Shown here in pieces: positions 26,201 to 34,181 of a DNA stretch of 64,000 bases. Under the pieces are notes generated by a model. The model saw only the letters and a program-made list of their open reading frames with translations, was not told the origin of the DNA and searched no databases. The translations under genes and the position numbers were made by a program. Each line of letters starts with the position of its first letter. Position 1 is the first letter of the stretch. The DNA comes from Caulobacter sp. NIBR1757. Lineage in GTDB: Bacteria > Pseudomonadota > Alphaproteobacteria > Caulobacterales > Caulobacteraceae. The DNA lies in assembly GCF_027912495.1 (NCBI RefSeq), contig NZ_CP115463.1:3236501-3300500 (forward strand). Reading direction: 5' to 3'.

Positions 26201-29152
26201 GAAGTTGGCGGACGGCGAGAAGCGAATGGGCGTGCTGACGCTGAACATCTGGGCGACCGCTTCACTGGCCGTGCCGATGTTGATCCAGGAGGCGCCGTTC
26301 CAGGCCTGCCATTGACCAACGCCAGCGGCGCTGCCGTTGGCGATGACCGCCACGCCCGTGAAGGCGCCGGCGCTCGACCCACCGTTGCCCGACTGATTGT
26401 CGGCCGCATCGCTGTACTGTCCGGACAGCAGGCTGCTGAAGGTCTGGGTCAGCGAGTTGCTGTTGGTGTCCTCGGTGACCTGGACCGCCGTTTCCGTCCC
26501 GTCGCCACTCACGACCGGAGCGTCGTTCAGCGCCGTGACGGTGATGGTCCGCACGTCGCTGTCGCTGAGGGCGCCGCCGGTGCCGCCGAAGCCGCCGTCG
26601 TTGGTCGCGACGGTGATGTCGATGCCGCCGTTCAGGTTGGCCGGGATCGAGCCCAGCACCAGGCCGTTGACCGCCGCCAGGGTGGCGTTGATCTCGTTCT
26701 GGGTGCCGGTGATGGTGACCGAGGCGGTGCCGTTGCCGGAGATGTCGCCGCCAGTCAGGCCGCCGGAGACGTTGGTCAGCAGGGTCAGGACGCCGTATTC
26801 GGACGTCAGGGTGACCGTGATGTCCTGGGTCGCCGGGTTGGCGTCGGCGTCGGACACCGAGATGCCGGTGACGGCGACGCTGCCGACGTCTTCGTTCACC
26901 GAACCGCCCGCGCCGACGCTGTTGACCGGGTTGTCGTTGACGCCGGTGACGGTGACCGACACGCCCTGCTCGTCGCTGACCATCAGGCCGTCGCTGACCG
27001 AGAAGGCGATCGTGCGCGTGCCGTTGGCCCCGTAGTTGGTCGGGTTGTCGCCCGACACCGCGTAGCGGACCAGAGCCAGCGCCGCCTGGTATTCGGCGAA
27101 GGTGGCGGCGCCGGTCAGGGTCATGATGCCGGTGGAGTCGCTGTAGCTGTAGGCGATGCCCGAGCCGGCGATGGTGCCGCTGACCGAGCCGTCGATGGTC
27201 AGGCGGTCCTGGTGGCTGGCGCCCGACTGGAAGCCCGAGCTGATGCGGATCACCGCGCCGGCCAGGTTGTCGGCAAGACCAGTGGTGTCGAGGTCGTTCG
27301 CCGCGGCGGACGAGATCACCTGCACGGCCGTGTCGAAGCCCGAGTTCGCGCCGGCGGTTTCGGTGTAGGTCGCCGCACTGGAGGTCACGGTCAGGGTCGG
27401 GGCGCGATAGATATCGAACCCGTCGAGCTGCATGCCGTTGGTGTTGGAGACGTTCTCGAAGAAGACCACGCCGCCGCCGGTCAGCAGGCCGCTCCAGATG
27501 CCTTCGTCGCCGGCGCCGCCGGTGCCGCCGGTGGTGTCGGTGACGTACCAGCGACCGGTGGTGAAATCGATTTCGAAATCGTCGAGCAGCCCCTGCGGGC
27601 CGCCGCCGCCCGGCGTCTGGACATAGATCTGGGTGAAGGTCCCGGCCGCGTTGCCGGTCAGGGCGTAGCTGTAGATGCCGCCCGGACGGACAACGGGCGC
27701 GGTGCCGCTGCCGCCGCCGGTGCCGCCGTCGCCGTCGGTGTCTTCCAGCAGCGTCGCCGTGGCGAAGTACAGCATGGTGCCGTCGGGGCTGATTTCGACC
27801 CCTTCGAGCGAGCCGAGTTCGCGCGGGAAAGCTTCCCCGGGGGTGGTGAGGACGCCGGCGTCGTCGTCGTCGGGGCTGAAGGGCAGGACGCCGTAGGTCA
27901 GGGCGCCGGCCGAACCGGAGGTCAGGCCGCTGGCGTCGTAGATGTAGTTGCGCGAGACGATGTCGCCGTCGGCGGCCGCCGTCACCCGGTGGCTGGAGAT
28001 GTAGATGTGGCCGGTGGCGAAGTTGATGGTGAAGTCGTCGACGAAGTTGTTGGCGTTGCCGTTCGGGTTGCCGGAGCCGAGGTTGACCAGGGTCACCGGC
28101 GTCTGGCCGGCGGTGTCGTAGTTGACCCGCTGGATGGTGCTGCCGTGGCTGAAGAAGACCTGGTGGTTATCCTCGTCGATGACCAGGTTGAGGATCTGCG
28201 AGGCGTTGCCCGAGGCGGCGTCGCTGTAGAGGATGGTCAGGGTCGGCACGCTGGTCGAGCCGGGGTTGCCGAGCAGGTCGCTGAGGTTGCCCTGGTAGAT
28301 GCGGTTGGTGCCGGCCTGGTCGCTGTCGAGGAAGAAGTACTTGCCGGCGACGGTGTCGATGACGATGTCGCGCGGCCGGACATGCATGGTCTGGTAGCCG
28401 GCGCTTTCGTCACCGTCGGAATTGTAGACCCGCACCTGGTTGAAGCCGGCCGTGCCGGAGCTGACGGTGGCGTCGCCGCTGATCAGGACGACACCGTCGC
28501 CGCTGCCGCCGTTGGTGGCGCCGACAATCAGGAAGTCGGGCGCGGTCAGGAGCACGTCGGGCAGGATCTGCACGTCGGCGTTGGTGGTGTCGCGGTTGTC
28601 CGTGGTCCAGTTGGCCGCGTCCATGATCGCCTGCAGCAGGCTCTGGCCGGGATTGACCAGGGCGTTGTGCTGATGCGTGGTCGGACCGGCGTAGGCGCCG
28701 CTGTCGGCGTCGATGGCCAGGGCGCTGGTCCCGACCACCAGGCCGGTGTTCGCCAGGCTGCCGTTAAAGGTTCCGTTGTCGCCGAACTCGATGGCCGACA
28801 GGAAGGTGGTCGGCGTGTTGGCGTCGGTTCCCTGGAAGATATAGAGGGCGTCGCCCGCCTCATCGAGGTCGATGCCCGCGGTCGTCAGCTGACCGGCGGT
28901 GATGGTGATCACCGTGCCGGCCGGGAGGTCGGCGCCCGCCGTGTAGGTGAAGGTGCCGTCGCCGCCGCCGGCGGTGAAGGCCGAGCCGTTCCAGGTCCGG
29001 TCGGTGAAGTAGATTACCGTGCCCGAGCCGATCGGCGCCAGCAGGACGAACTGGATGACGTTGGTGGTGGCGGGATCACCGCTGCCATCCGTCTGTGCGG
29101 TATTGAAACCGACTACGGCGACGTCACCGGTCGTGAGCGTGGAAGCGGCCAT
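23276..29152 (-). CDS. Giant RTX exoprotein with propeller-like and cadherin-like repeats
   Basis: A 1,958-residue protein predicted to be exported by a type I system. In order: an N-terminal beta-rich domain (~1-170; NTAQTDGSGDPATTNVIQF), a propeller-like region (~200-590; VRPRDIVIDTVAGKYFFLD), several cadherin/Ig-like repeats with VNDAP or VNDNP junctions (~590-1400), a VCBS-like module (DDAFSTTESAPIVAGDLL), then RTX calcium-binding nonapeptides of the GGxGxDxLxGG type in two or three blocks (~1490-1850), and a serralysin-type C-terminal module (DRIFDFSVAGGDRVDLSAIDAN). It has no N-terminal signal, as expected for a C-terminal type I signal. No type I transporter genes are in the window. 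The start at 29152 has a GGGGAGA site. It is likely an adhesin or surface-layer-like protein. Confidence 0.9.
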   Translation of the reverse strand: MAASTLTTGDVAVVGFNTAQTDGSGDPATTNVIQFVLLAPIGSGTVIYFTDRTWNGSAFTAGGGDGTFTYTAGADLPAGTVITITAGQLTTAGIDLDEAGDALYIFQGTDANTPTTFLSAIEFGDNGTFNGSLANTGLVVGTSALAIDADSGAYAGPTTHQHNALVNPGQSLLQAIMDAANWTTDNRDTTNADVQILPDVLLTAPDFLIVGATNGGSGDGVVLISGDATVSSGTAGFNQVRVYNSDGDESAGYQTMHVRPRDIVIDTVAGKYFFLDSDQAGTNRIYQGNLSDLLGNPGSTSVPTLTILYSDAASGNASQILNLVIDEDNHQVFFSHGSTIQRVNYDTAGQTPVTLVNLGSGNPNGNANNFVDDFTINFATGHIYISSHRVTAAADGDIVSRNYIYDASGLTSGSAGALTYGVLPFSPDDDDAGVLTTPGEAFPRELGSLEGVEISPDGTMLYFATATLLEDTDGDGGTGGGSGTAPVVRPGGIYSYALTGNAAGTFTQIYVQTPGGGGPQGLLDDFEIDFTTGRWYVTDTTGGTGGAGDEGIWSGLLTGGGVVFFENVSNTNGMQLDGFDIYRAPTLTVTSSAATYTETAGANSGFDTAVQVISSAAANDLDTTGLADNLAGAVIRISSGFQSGASHQDRLTIDGSVSGTIAGSGIAYSYSDSTGIMTLTGAATFAEYQAALALVRYAVSGDNPTNYGANGTRTIAFSVSDGLMVSDEQGVSVTVTGVNDNPVNSVGAGGSVNEDVGSVAVTGISVSDADANPATQDITVTLTSEYGVLTLLTNVSGGLTGGDISGNGTASVTITGTQNEINATLAAVNGLVLGSIPANLNGGIDITVATNDGGFGGTGGALSDSDVRTITVTALNDAPVVSGDGTETAVQVTEDTNSNSLTQTFSSLLSGQYSDAADNQSGNGGSSAGAFTGVAVIANGSAAGVGQWQAWNGASWINIGTASEAVAQMFSVSTPIRFSPSANFNGPAPTLTVVLVDNSGSSITFGEDRDVSTRGGTTPYSTGTVVISQPNIIAVNDAPTVIGGTTTTLTAISEDAVNPAGDTVANLFGTHFSDAADNVAGGSSPNTFAGIMIGINNANSATQGVWQVFTGGSWINLPTLSPTNTYLVSSSDSLRFVPNANYSGNPGSIVVLLIDSSAGPVVTGTRLDSSLTGSGGSTVYSNSTMTLSTSVTAVNDAPTVNADTTATFTEGAGAIAVTPAFTVTDVDSANMTGATISISDFVAGDTLIFVDQNGITGVYNSGTGVLTLSGSATVANYQAAIRSITYDFTGDANVGGTDNSRTVNITVTDGTTPSSQTATVITIVDGGGDAQDDAFSTTESAPIVAGDLLADNGSGADSGVSDITEVNGAAITYGVQFALPSGALLTVYANGTFDYDPNGAFDDLVDASAGAGNSDDTDTFTYTVDGGDVATVTIIINGETDSGDIYLGTGGGDTITGNGIGNTVNAGGGNDTVDGLGGGDVINGEAGDDTLNGGDQADKLNGGDDNDQLNGDEGNDILNGGAGADDLVGGNGNDTLDGGTGADDMNGGAGNDVYFVDDAGDTITDSSGIDTVKSLGTYVLGAGLEHLTLLGSGDSDGTGNASNNTINGNDGVNILSGMDGADKLYGFGGKDYLDGGSGNDVLDGGDSNDQVHGGLGNDTAAGGAGNDSVFGEDGNDQLDGGDGADKLYGGAGLDQLVGGIGNDYMYGGSETDTLTGGDGNDYLDGEAGPDKMYGGLGNDVYIVNEYNDVVSENVGEGYDVVRSSAATYIMGDNIEALELTAGAGDISGTGNSAANAITGNEGVNILDGKAGVDTINGGAGNDVIYGGLGNDLLTGGSGYDVFAVRQESVGLVTLETDRIFDFSVAGGDRVDLSAIDANANLAGNQAFHFATVLSTFSGVAGEATLTYDATTASTYLRLDVNGDKKADYSLRLDGDHTGTSGNVIAPGTFLDGTGGWIL

Positions 29153-29742
29153 CTGAATTTCTCCCCCCGGGACGCGCCCGGCTTAATCTACAAGGTGGGC
29201 GCGGCCTGCCGCCGCCCCCGCGTCAGCCCCTCGTCGCCCGACCTTTGGTCGGTGTCGGCGCGGCGGCCATGATTTTCGATACATACCCCAATACACGGAC
29301 CGCGCGAATATCCTTTGGCGACACGCGCGACCTCCGCGACCTTGCGCTGACGCTCCCGAGTCACATCGGGATTCCGCGCGCGGCGAAGCAGTAGAATCTC
29401 GTTGGCTGTTAATTGTAAACCCCGTTCGGACCCGCGAACGATGGTTTGCGAAAAGAATTCTCACGCCGGTGTCTCCACGGTGACAATCTCGCCCCGAACG
29501 GCGTCGCGGAGGTCGGCCAGCCGACGCGGGCCTTTGCGCGGCAAGGGATAGCGCGAACTGAGTATTGAAAAACGTGTGAGGTCCCGAACTCACGCTGGGC
29601 GCGAAAGGGGCCTATTGCCGCTGTCGAAAACGTGGTCTACGGTTAGCAAATCTGCGGTGGGGGGCCCCGGGGATTCCAGTGTTCCAGCAACCCCCGACCG
29701 GTTCGGCCGACGTCTTGGCGCGGCGCCTAGGGGACATTGAAC
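29153..29742. other. Intergenic region between RTX gene and collar-protein genes
   Basis: 590 bases between two divergent transcription units. The middle (about 29270-29470) is less GC-rich than the surroundings and probably holds the promoters. One minus-strand frame gives protein-like sequence (ANEILLLRRARNPDVTRERQ) but has no credible start. No riboswitch, RNA gene or clear operator was recognised. Confidence 0.4.
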
Positions 29743-30273
29743 ATGGCTCAGCCGTATATTGGTGAAATTCGCATGTTCGCGGGTAATTTCCCGCCATCGG
29801 GATGGATGTTCTGCGAGGGCCAGCTCATTCCCATTTCCGAGAACGACACCCTGTTCAACCTGATCGGCACCACCTACGGCGGTGACGGCCAGGAGACCTT
29901 CGCCCTGCCGAATCTCTCCGGCCGACTGCCGGTGCACCAGGGCCAGGGGCCGGGCCTCAGCCAGAACTACGTCATCGGCGAGATGGCCGGGGTCGAGTCG
30001 GTCACTCTGACCACCCAGCAGATTCCGGTTCACACCCACCCGATGCTGGCCACCAACCAGAACCCGGTCGCCCTGCCGACCGGCGCCATGATGGGCGTCC
30101 CCAACGGCGGGCCCGCCGGGACGGTGATCTACGGCACCGACGCGCCGCTGACGACGCTGAGCCAGGCCGGCAACCAGATTGTCGGCGGCAGCCAGCCGCA
30201 TGAGAACATGCAGCCCTACCTGGCGGTCAATTTCATCATCTCGCTGTTCGGCGTCTATCCGAGCCAGAACTAA
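29743..30273 (+). CDS. Phage-tail-collar domain protein 1 (MdpB type)
   Basis: A 176-residue protein of the phage Tail_Collar (PF07484)/microcystin-dependent-protein type. The N-terminal collar region is present: IGEIRMFAGNFPPSGW, then GTTYGGDGQETFALPNL and LPVHQGQGPG. The C-terminal ~40 residues (VGGSQPHENMQPYLAVNFIISLFGVYPSQN) recur in all three tandem paralogues. No signal peptide. There are no capsid, tail or lysis genes nearby, so this is not a prophage remnant in any simple sense. The start at ATG 29743 follows a GGGGA site. It is first in a plus-strand run with two paralogues; spacings are 64 and 58 bases. Confidence 0.88.
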   Translation: MAQPYIGEIRMFAGNFPPSGWMFCEGQLIPISENDTLFNLIGTTYGGDGQETFALPNLSGRLPVHQGQGPGLSQNYVIGEMAGVESVTLTTQQIPVHTHPMLATNQNPVALPTGAMMGVPNGGPAGTVIYGTDAPLTTLSQAGNQIVGGSQPHENMQPYLAVNFIISLFGVYPSQN

Positions 30274-30337
30274 TCTCGCGCCGCGGACGAGCCCGGTCGG
30301 GCTCGCCGCCGACGTCAAAATCGTTGGAGCCCATCCG

Positions 30338-30895
30338 ATGTCCAATCCCTTCGTCGCCGAGATTCGCATGTTCGCCGGCAACTTCGCCCCCAAAGGTTGG
30401 GCGCAGTGCAATGGTCAGCTGCTGCCCATCTCGCAGAACACCGCCCTCTTCTCCTTGCTCGGCACCACCTATGGCGGCGACGGCAAGTCGACCTTCGCCC
30501 TCCCCAACCTGGAAGGCTCCTCGCCGATCCACGCCGGCCAGAGCACGACCGGCAGCCAGTACTTCCTCGGCCAGCAGTCGGGCAGCGAGTATGTCACCCT
30601 GCTGCAGACGGAAATCCCGGCCCACACCCACGCCATGCAGGCCAGCAACAACGACGCCAACCCCGACCCGGCGATCGGCGCCAATCCGGCCAGCCAGCTG
30701 CCGGCCAAGGGCAGCTATGACGACGGCGGCAATACCGGGGTCGTGGCCTTCTACACCTCCAGCCCGCCGAACGTGATGCTGAACTTCCAGTCGACGGCCC
30801 TCGCCGGCGGCAGCCTGCCGCACAACAACATGCAGCCCTACCTCTGCGTGCTGTTCATCATCGCCATGCAGGGCGTCTTCCCGCCCCGGCCGTAG
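30338..30895 (+). CDS. Phage-tail-collar domain protein 2 (MdpB type)
   Basis: A 185-residue paralogue of the preceding protein. The conserved start is VAEIRMFAGNFAPKGWAQCNGQLLPIS and the collar core is GTTYGGDGKSTFALPNL. The middle is variable (NNDANPDPAIGANPASQLPA), and the C-terminus has GGSLPHNNMQPYLCVLFIIAMQGVFPPRP. The variable central loop between conserved ends resembles receptor-tip or ligand-binding variation. The start is ATG 30338. It is probably co-transcribed with the flanking paralogues. Confidence 0.88.
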   Translation: MSNPFVAEIRMFAGNFAPKGWAQCNGQLLPISQNTALFSLLGTTYGGDGKSTFALPNLEGSSPIHAGQSTTGSQYFLGQQSGSEYVTLLQTEIPAHTHAMQASNNDANPDPAIGANPASQLPAKGSYDDGGNTGVVAFYTSSPPNVMLNFQSTALAGGSLPHNNMQPYLCVLFIIAMQGVFPPRP

Positions 30896-30953
30896 CCGCC
30901 ACATCATCTCCTCTCCGGCCAAGGCCGGCTGACCTTTTCGAAGGACCAAAACG

Positions 30954-31499
30954 ATGTCCACACCGTTCCTGGCCGAGATCAAGATCATCTCCTGGAACTA
31001 CCCGCCAAAGGGCTGGGCGTTCTGCAACGGCCAGTTCCTGCCGATCAACCAGAACCAGGCGCTGTTCTCGCTCCTGGGCACGACCTACGGCGGCAATGGT
31101 CAGACCACCTTCGCCCTGCCCGACTTTCGGGGTCGCACGCCGGTCCACCAGGGCTCGGGCTTCACGCTCGGCCAGGTCGGCGGGCAGGAGTTCCACACCG
31201 TCACCATGTCGGAAATGCCGACCCACAATCACGCGATGGGGGCCAGCAACACGACGACCCAGGCGACGGCCCTGAACACGACGCCGGGCTCCGCCAAGAC
31301 CCTCGCCGGCGGCGTCGCCGCCAAGCAGGGCGGCGGCACCCAGAACGTCAACATCTACGGCAGCGGCAGCGCGACGACGACCCTGGCCGCCAACTCGGTG
31401 ACCACGGTCGGCGGCAGCCAGCCGCACGAGAACCGCCAGCCCTTCACGGTGCTGAACTTCATCATCGCGCTGCAGGGCATCTTCCCCTCGCAGAACTGA
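30954..31499 (+). CDS. Phage-tail-collar domain protein 3 (MdpB type)
   Basis: A 181-residue third paralogue. The N-terminus is FLAEIKIISWNYPPKGWAF and the core is GTTYGGNGQTTFALPDFRG. The middle is Thr/Ala/Gly-rich (SNTTTQATALNTTPG), and the C-terminus GGSQPHENRQPFTVLNFII closes the family signature. The start at ATG 30954 is preceded by GAAGGA. A GC-rich hairpin follows 25 bases after the stop. The next gene (DUF6916) lies on the opposite strand; the modifying-enzyme genes resume on this strand at 31958. Confidence 0.88.
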   Translation: MSTPFLAEIKIISWNYPPKGWAFCNGQFLPINQNQALFSLLGTTYGGNGQTTFALPDFRGRTPVHQGSGFTLGQVGGQEFHTVTMSEMPTHNHAMGASNTTTQATALNTTPGSAKTLAGGVAAKQGGGTQNVNIYGSGSATTTLAANSVTTVGGSQPHENRQPFTVLNFIIALQGIFPSQN

Positions 31500-31524
31500 T
31501 CAAGGGTCCTTTGCAGAACGACAG

Positions 31525-31557
31525 AACGCCCATTCCGGCCCGGCCGGAGTGGGCGTT
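31525..31557 (+). terminator. GC-rich hairpin after the collar genes
   Basis: AACGCCCATTCCGG (31525-31538) pairs with CCGGAGTGGGCGTT (31544-31557) with one G-T pair. No T-run follows on the plus strand, so termination may be partial. It lies between convergent genes and could serve both strands. Confidence 0.5.
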
Positions 31558-31589
31558 CCGCTGTCAGCGCCGACGGGCGCGACCGCCGG

Positions 31590-31877
31590 TCAGTTGAACG
31601 ACGACTGGTATTCCTGGAAGTCGCCCGGCGGCGTCAGGACCGCCCCCACATGCAGCCAGAAGGCCTCGCCGGTCTCGGTCTTGCAGTCGCGGATCTCGGT
31701 CGCCATCACCGGCTGCCTCGGTCCCCGGAAGATCAGCAGGAAGGGTTGTCGGGTCTGGTGCGGCTGCATCGGATAGTCGATGATCCGGTCCAGGGTCAGG
31801 GCCGGCTCGAAGCCGTCGAAATGGAACGCCTTTCCGACATGCGGCGTGAAATCTTCCTTGGTCAGCAGCTTGGTCAT
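31590..31877 (-). CDS. DUF6916-like small protein
   Basis: A 95-residue beta-rich protein (LLTKEDFTPHVGKAFHFDG, then LTLDRIIDYPMQ and PFLLIFRGPRQPVM) matching the small DUF6916-type family that accompanies collar-domain proteins in other bacteria, as I recall. It has one Cys and no signal. It is convergent with the third collar gene and divergent from the GNAT gene. A partner or chaperone role for the collar proteins is inference only. Confidence 0.72.
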   Translation of the reverse strand: MTKLLTKEDFTPHVGKAFHFDGFEPALTLDRIIDYPMQPHQTRQPFLLIFRGPRQPVMATEIRDCKTETGEAFWLHVGAVLTPPGDFQEYQSSFN

Positions 31878-31957
31878 CGACCCCTCCCCGGCTACACCGG
31901 ATCGTTCTTAAGTTGCCGGCCGGGTGCTCACAAGCCCTTGCCGGAAGGGGGCCGCCA

Positions 31958-32491
31958 ATGTCCGAAACGATCGTGATCCCGTGGTCCGGAGGCGACCTCG
32001 TCCTGCGCCCCGAGGCCCCAGACGACCTGATCTTCCGCTATGAGCTGTTCTGCAATTCGCGGACGCCCGAATGGTACCAGGCCGGCCTGCCGGACGCGCT
32101 GATGACCCAGCTGATGCAGCACCAGTTCAGGGCCCAGACCGACAGCTATCTGGCCGAGTTCAGCGAGGCGCGGTTCGACATCATCGAGCTGAACGGCCGG
32201 CGGATCGGCCGCATCGTCGTCGACCGGGCCCATGGCGACATCAATCTGGTCGACCAGGCCATCATCCCCGAGCTGCGCAACCAGGGCATGGGCACGGCCA
32301 TCCTGCGCTGGCTGATCGCCGAATCGACCGCCGCCGACTTGCCGATCAGCCTCTATGTGGCCAATTCCAACGATCCCTCGCTGCACCTCTATCGCCGGAT
32401 GGGCTTTCGGGAGATCGAGGACACCCAGGTCTACATCAAGATGATCCGGCCGCCGGGGCCGGAGGCGCCGCCGCCGCCAGAGGCAAGCTGA
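31958..32491 (+). CDS. GNAT-family N-acetyltransferase
   Basis: A 177-residue GNAT protein. The acetyl-CoA loop is in AIIPELRNQGMGTAILRWLI (Q/R-x-x-G-x-G/A type), followed by the beta4-beta5 splay and the C-terminal LYVANSNDPSLHLYRRMGFREIEDTQVYIKM, which is typical. The start at ATG 31958 follows GGAAGGGGG. Its stop overlaps the hydroxylase start (TGATG), so the two are translationally coupled, and the sulfotransferase-like gene overlaps next. The operon GNAT-hydroxylase-sulfotransferase suggests sequential modification of one acceptor. Confidence 0.85.
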   Translation: MSETIVIPWSGGDLVLRPEAPDDLIFRYELFCNSRTPEWYQAGLPDALMTQLMQHQFRAQTDSYLAEFSEARFDIIELNGRRIGRIVVDRAHGDINLVDQAIIPELRNQGMGTAILRWLIAESTAADLPISLYVANSNDPSLHLYRRMGFREIEDTQVYIKMIRPPGPEAPPPPEAS

Positions 32492-33084
32492 TGTTCCTCG
32501 CCTTCAACCTCGAGCAGACCTTCGACGTGGCGCGGCTGCGGGCCGACCTGGCCCGGGTCGAGGCCGCCGACTGGGTGCCGCACTTCAACCGCGCCTACTA
32601 CGAGGGCGACTGGAGCGCCGTGGCCCTGCGCTCGATCGGCGGCCTGCCGCGCCGCATCGACCCCTCGCCGGCCGCGACCGACTTCCGCGACACGCCGCAC
32701 ATGGTCCGCTTTCCCTATTTCCAGGAGGTGGTCGCCGCCTTCCCCATGCCCCTGCGCACCGTGCGGCTGCTGCGGCTGGCGGGCGGGTCGAGCATTATGG
32801 AACACACCGACGTCGATCTCGGCTACGAGGACGGCATGGTCCGCTTCCATGTGCCCATCGTCACCAGCCCGCTGGTCGAGTTCCGGCTGGGCGGCCAGCG
32901 CATCGACATGCTGCCGGGCGAGGCCTGGTACATGGACTTCAACCAGCCCCACAGCGTCCGCAACACGGCCGATATCGACCGGGTGCACCTGGTCATCGAC
33001 GGCTTCGTCAACGACTGGGTGCACGGGGTGTTCGCCGAAGCGGCGAGCCGATTCGACGCCGACCAGCCCGGCGCCCCGGCATGA
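32491..33084 (+). CDS. Aspartyl/asparaginyl beta-hydroxylase family protein
   Basis: A 197-residue Fe(II)/2-oxoglutarate dioxygenase of the Asp/Asn beta-hydroxylase type. The facial triad is visible as His105-x-Asp107 (EHTDVDLG) and His154 (NQPHSVRN), with Arg164 (DIDRVHLVIDG) placed to bind 2-oxoglutarate. It has no membrane anchor, unlike the eukaryotic enzyme. It sits between the GNAT and the sulfotransferase-like gene with one- and four-base overlaps. The substrate is unknown; collar proteins encoded upstream are candidates. Confidence 0.85.
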   Translation: MFLAFNLEQTFDVARLRADLARVEAADWVPHFNRAYYEGDWSAVALRSIGGLPRRIDPSPAATDFRDTPHMVRFPYFQEVVAAFPMPLRTVRLLRLAGGSSIMEHTDVDLGYEDGMVRFHVPIVTSPLVEFRLGGQRIDMLPGEAWYMDFNQPHSVRNTADIDRVHLVIDGFVNDWVHGVFAEAASRFDADQPGAPA

Positions 33085-34181
33085 GCGTCCAGACCTGGCT
33101 CGACCTGCGGGCCAGGGTGCTGGCCGACCCGGCCCTGCAGGTCCGCCTCTGGGCCCTGCCCGATCCGGCCGGCTTCCGCGCCGCCCTTACCGATCTGGGC
33201 GCCCCGGCCGAAGGGCCCTGGCCCTGGGACACCGGCCCCTTACGCCTGCCCGGCCGCGGCGCGCCGCCTGTCGGGGCCCCGCCGGCCGGGCCCGGCTGGA
33301 CAATCGCCACCCTCGATTTCGCCTTCGCCCATTGGGTCCAGACCGGCGGCGAAGCCCCGACCGCGCCCTTCTACGGCAGCGACCTGCTGGCCTGGGGCGC
33401 CCGCCCGCTGAACCGATTCCTGGACCCACGCACGCCGCTCGAGGCCCTGGCCGCCGTCGCCGAACAGCCGGCCCCGGACGGGCTGATCTTCCATATGTCG
33501 CGCTGCGGCTCGACCCTGGTGGGCAATATGCTGGCGGCGGCCCCGGGGACCCTGGTGCTGTCCGAGCCGCGCGCCATCGGCGACGGCCTGCGGCGCGTCG
33601 ATCTGGACGAGGCGCAGCGCGCCGCCCGGCTGCGGGCCGTGGTCGCGGCCCTGCGCGCCGCCCACGGTCCGGCCGCTCATTGCGTGATCAAGACCGAGGC
33701 CTGGTCGATGGTCGACCTGGCCATCTTCCGCCGCGCCTTCCCGGCCACGCCCTGGATCTTCCTGCACCGGGCCCCGGTCGAGGTCCTCGCCTCGCAAGCC
33801 CGCCTGCGGGCCCCGGAAATGACCTTCGGCATGAGCGATTCGCCGCTGCCGGGCATCTCGCCGCAGGAGGCGGCCGGCCTCTCGCCCGACGACTATTGCG
33901 CCCAGTCGCTGGGCGTCATCTGCGCGGCGGCCGTCGCCGGCCTGCGCCAGGGCGGCGGCGAGGCCATCGCCTATGACAGCCTGCCCGGCGCCGTGGCCGG
34001 CCGCATCGCCCCCCTGTTCGGGCTGCCAGAGGCGGGCGAGGCCATGACGGAGCGAGCCACCTTCGACGCCAAGCGGCCGGGCGAGCGATTCCGCGCCGCC
34101 GACGCCTCCGCCGACCCGGGGCTGCAAATTCTCGCCGCCAAGTGGATCAATCCAAGTCTTGCCACCCTGTCTGGCAGTTGA
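33081..34181 (+). CDS. Sulfotransferase-like P-loop protein with N-terminal extension
   Basis: A 366-residue protein. Residues ~137-146 (FHMSRCGSTL) form the phosphosulfate/P-loop motif of a sulfotransferase-like family, followed by VLSEPRAIGDGLR, VIKTEAWSM and WIFLHRAPVEVLAS (3'-phosphate-binding type). The first ~45 residues (RVLADPALQVRLWALPDPAGFRAAL) are helical and resemble Nif11-type leader or recognition segments. The start ATG overlaps the hydroxylase stop by four bases. Sulfate transfer is inferred from the family and has not been shown for this subgroup. Confidence 0.8.
   Translation: MSVQTWLDLRARVLADPALQVRLWALPDPAGFRAALTDLGAPAEGPWPWDTGPLRLPGRGAPPVGAPPAGPGWTIATLDFAFAHWVQTGGEAPTAPFYGSDLLAWGARPLNRFLDPRTPLEALAAVAEQPAPDGLIFHMSRCGSTLVGNMLAAAPGTLVLSEPRAIGDGLRRVDLDEAQRAARLRAVVAALRAAHGPAAHCVIKTEAWSMVDLAIFRRAFPATPWIFLHRAPVEVLASQARLRAPEMTFGMSDSPLPGISPQEAAGLSPDDYCAQSLGVICAAAVAGLRQGGGEAIAYDSLPGAVAGRIAPLFGLPEAGEAMTERATFDAKRPGERFRAADASADPGLQILAAKWINPSLATLSGS

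Noticed and set aside
25940..29272. 1,110-codon open frame on the plus strand opposite the RTX gene
   Set aside because: Gly/Val/Asp/Arg-rich shadow of the RTX gene; no domain character.
29743..31499. Prophage or tailocin based on three tail-collar genes
   Set aside because: No capsid, sheath, baseplate, terminase, lysis or integrase gene within the window; collar-type proteins are common outside phages.
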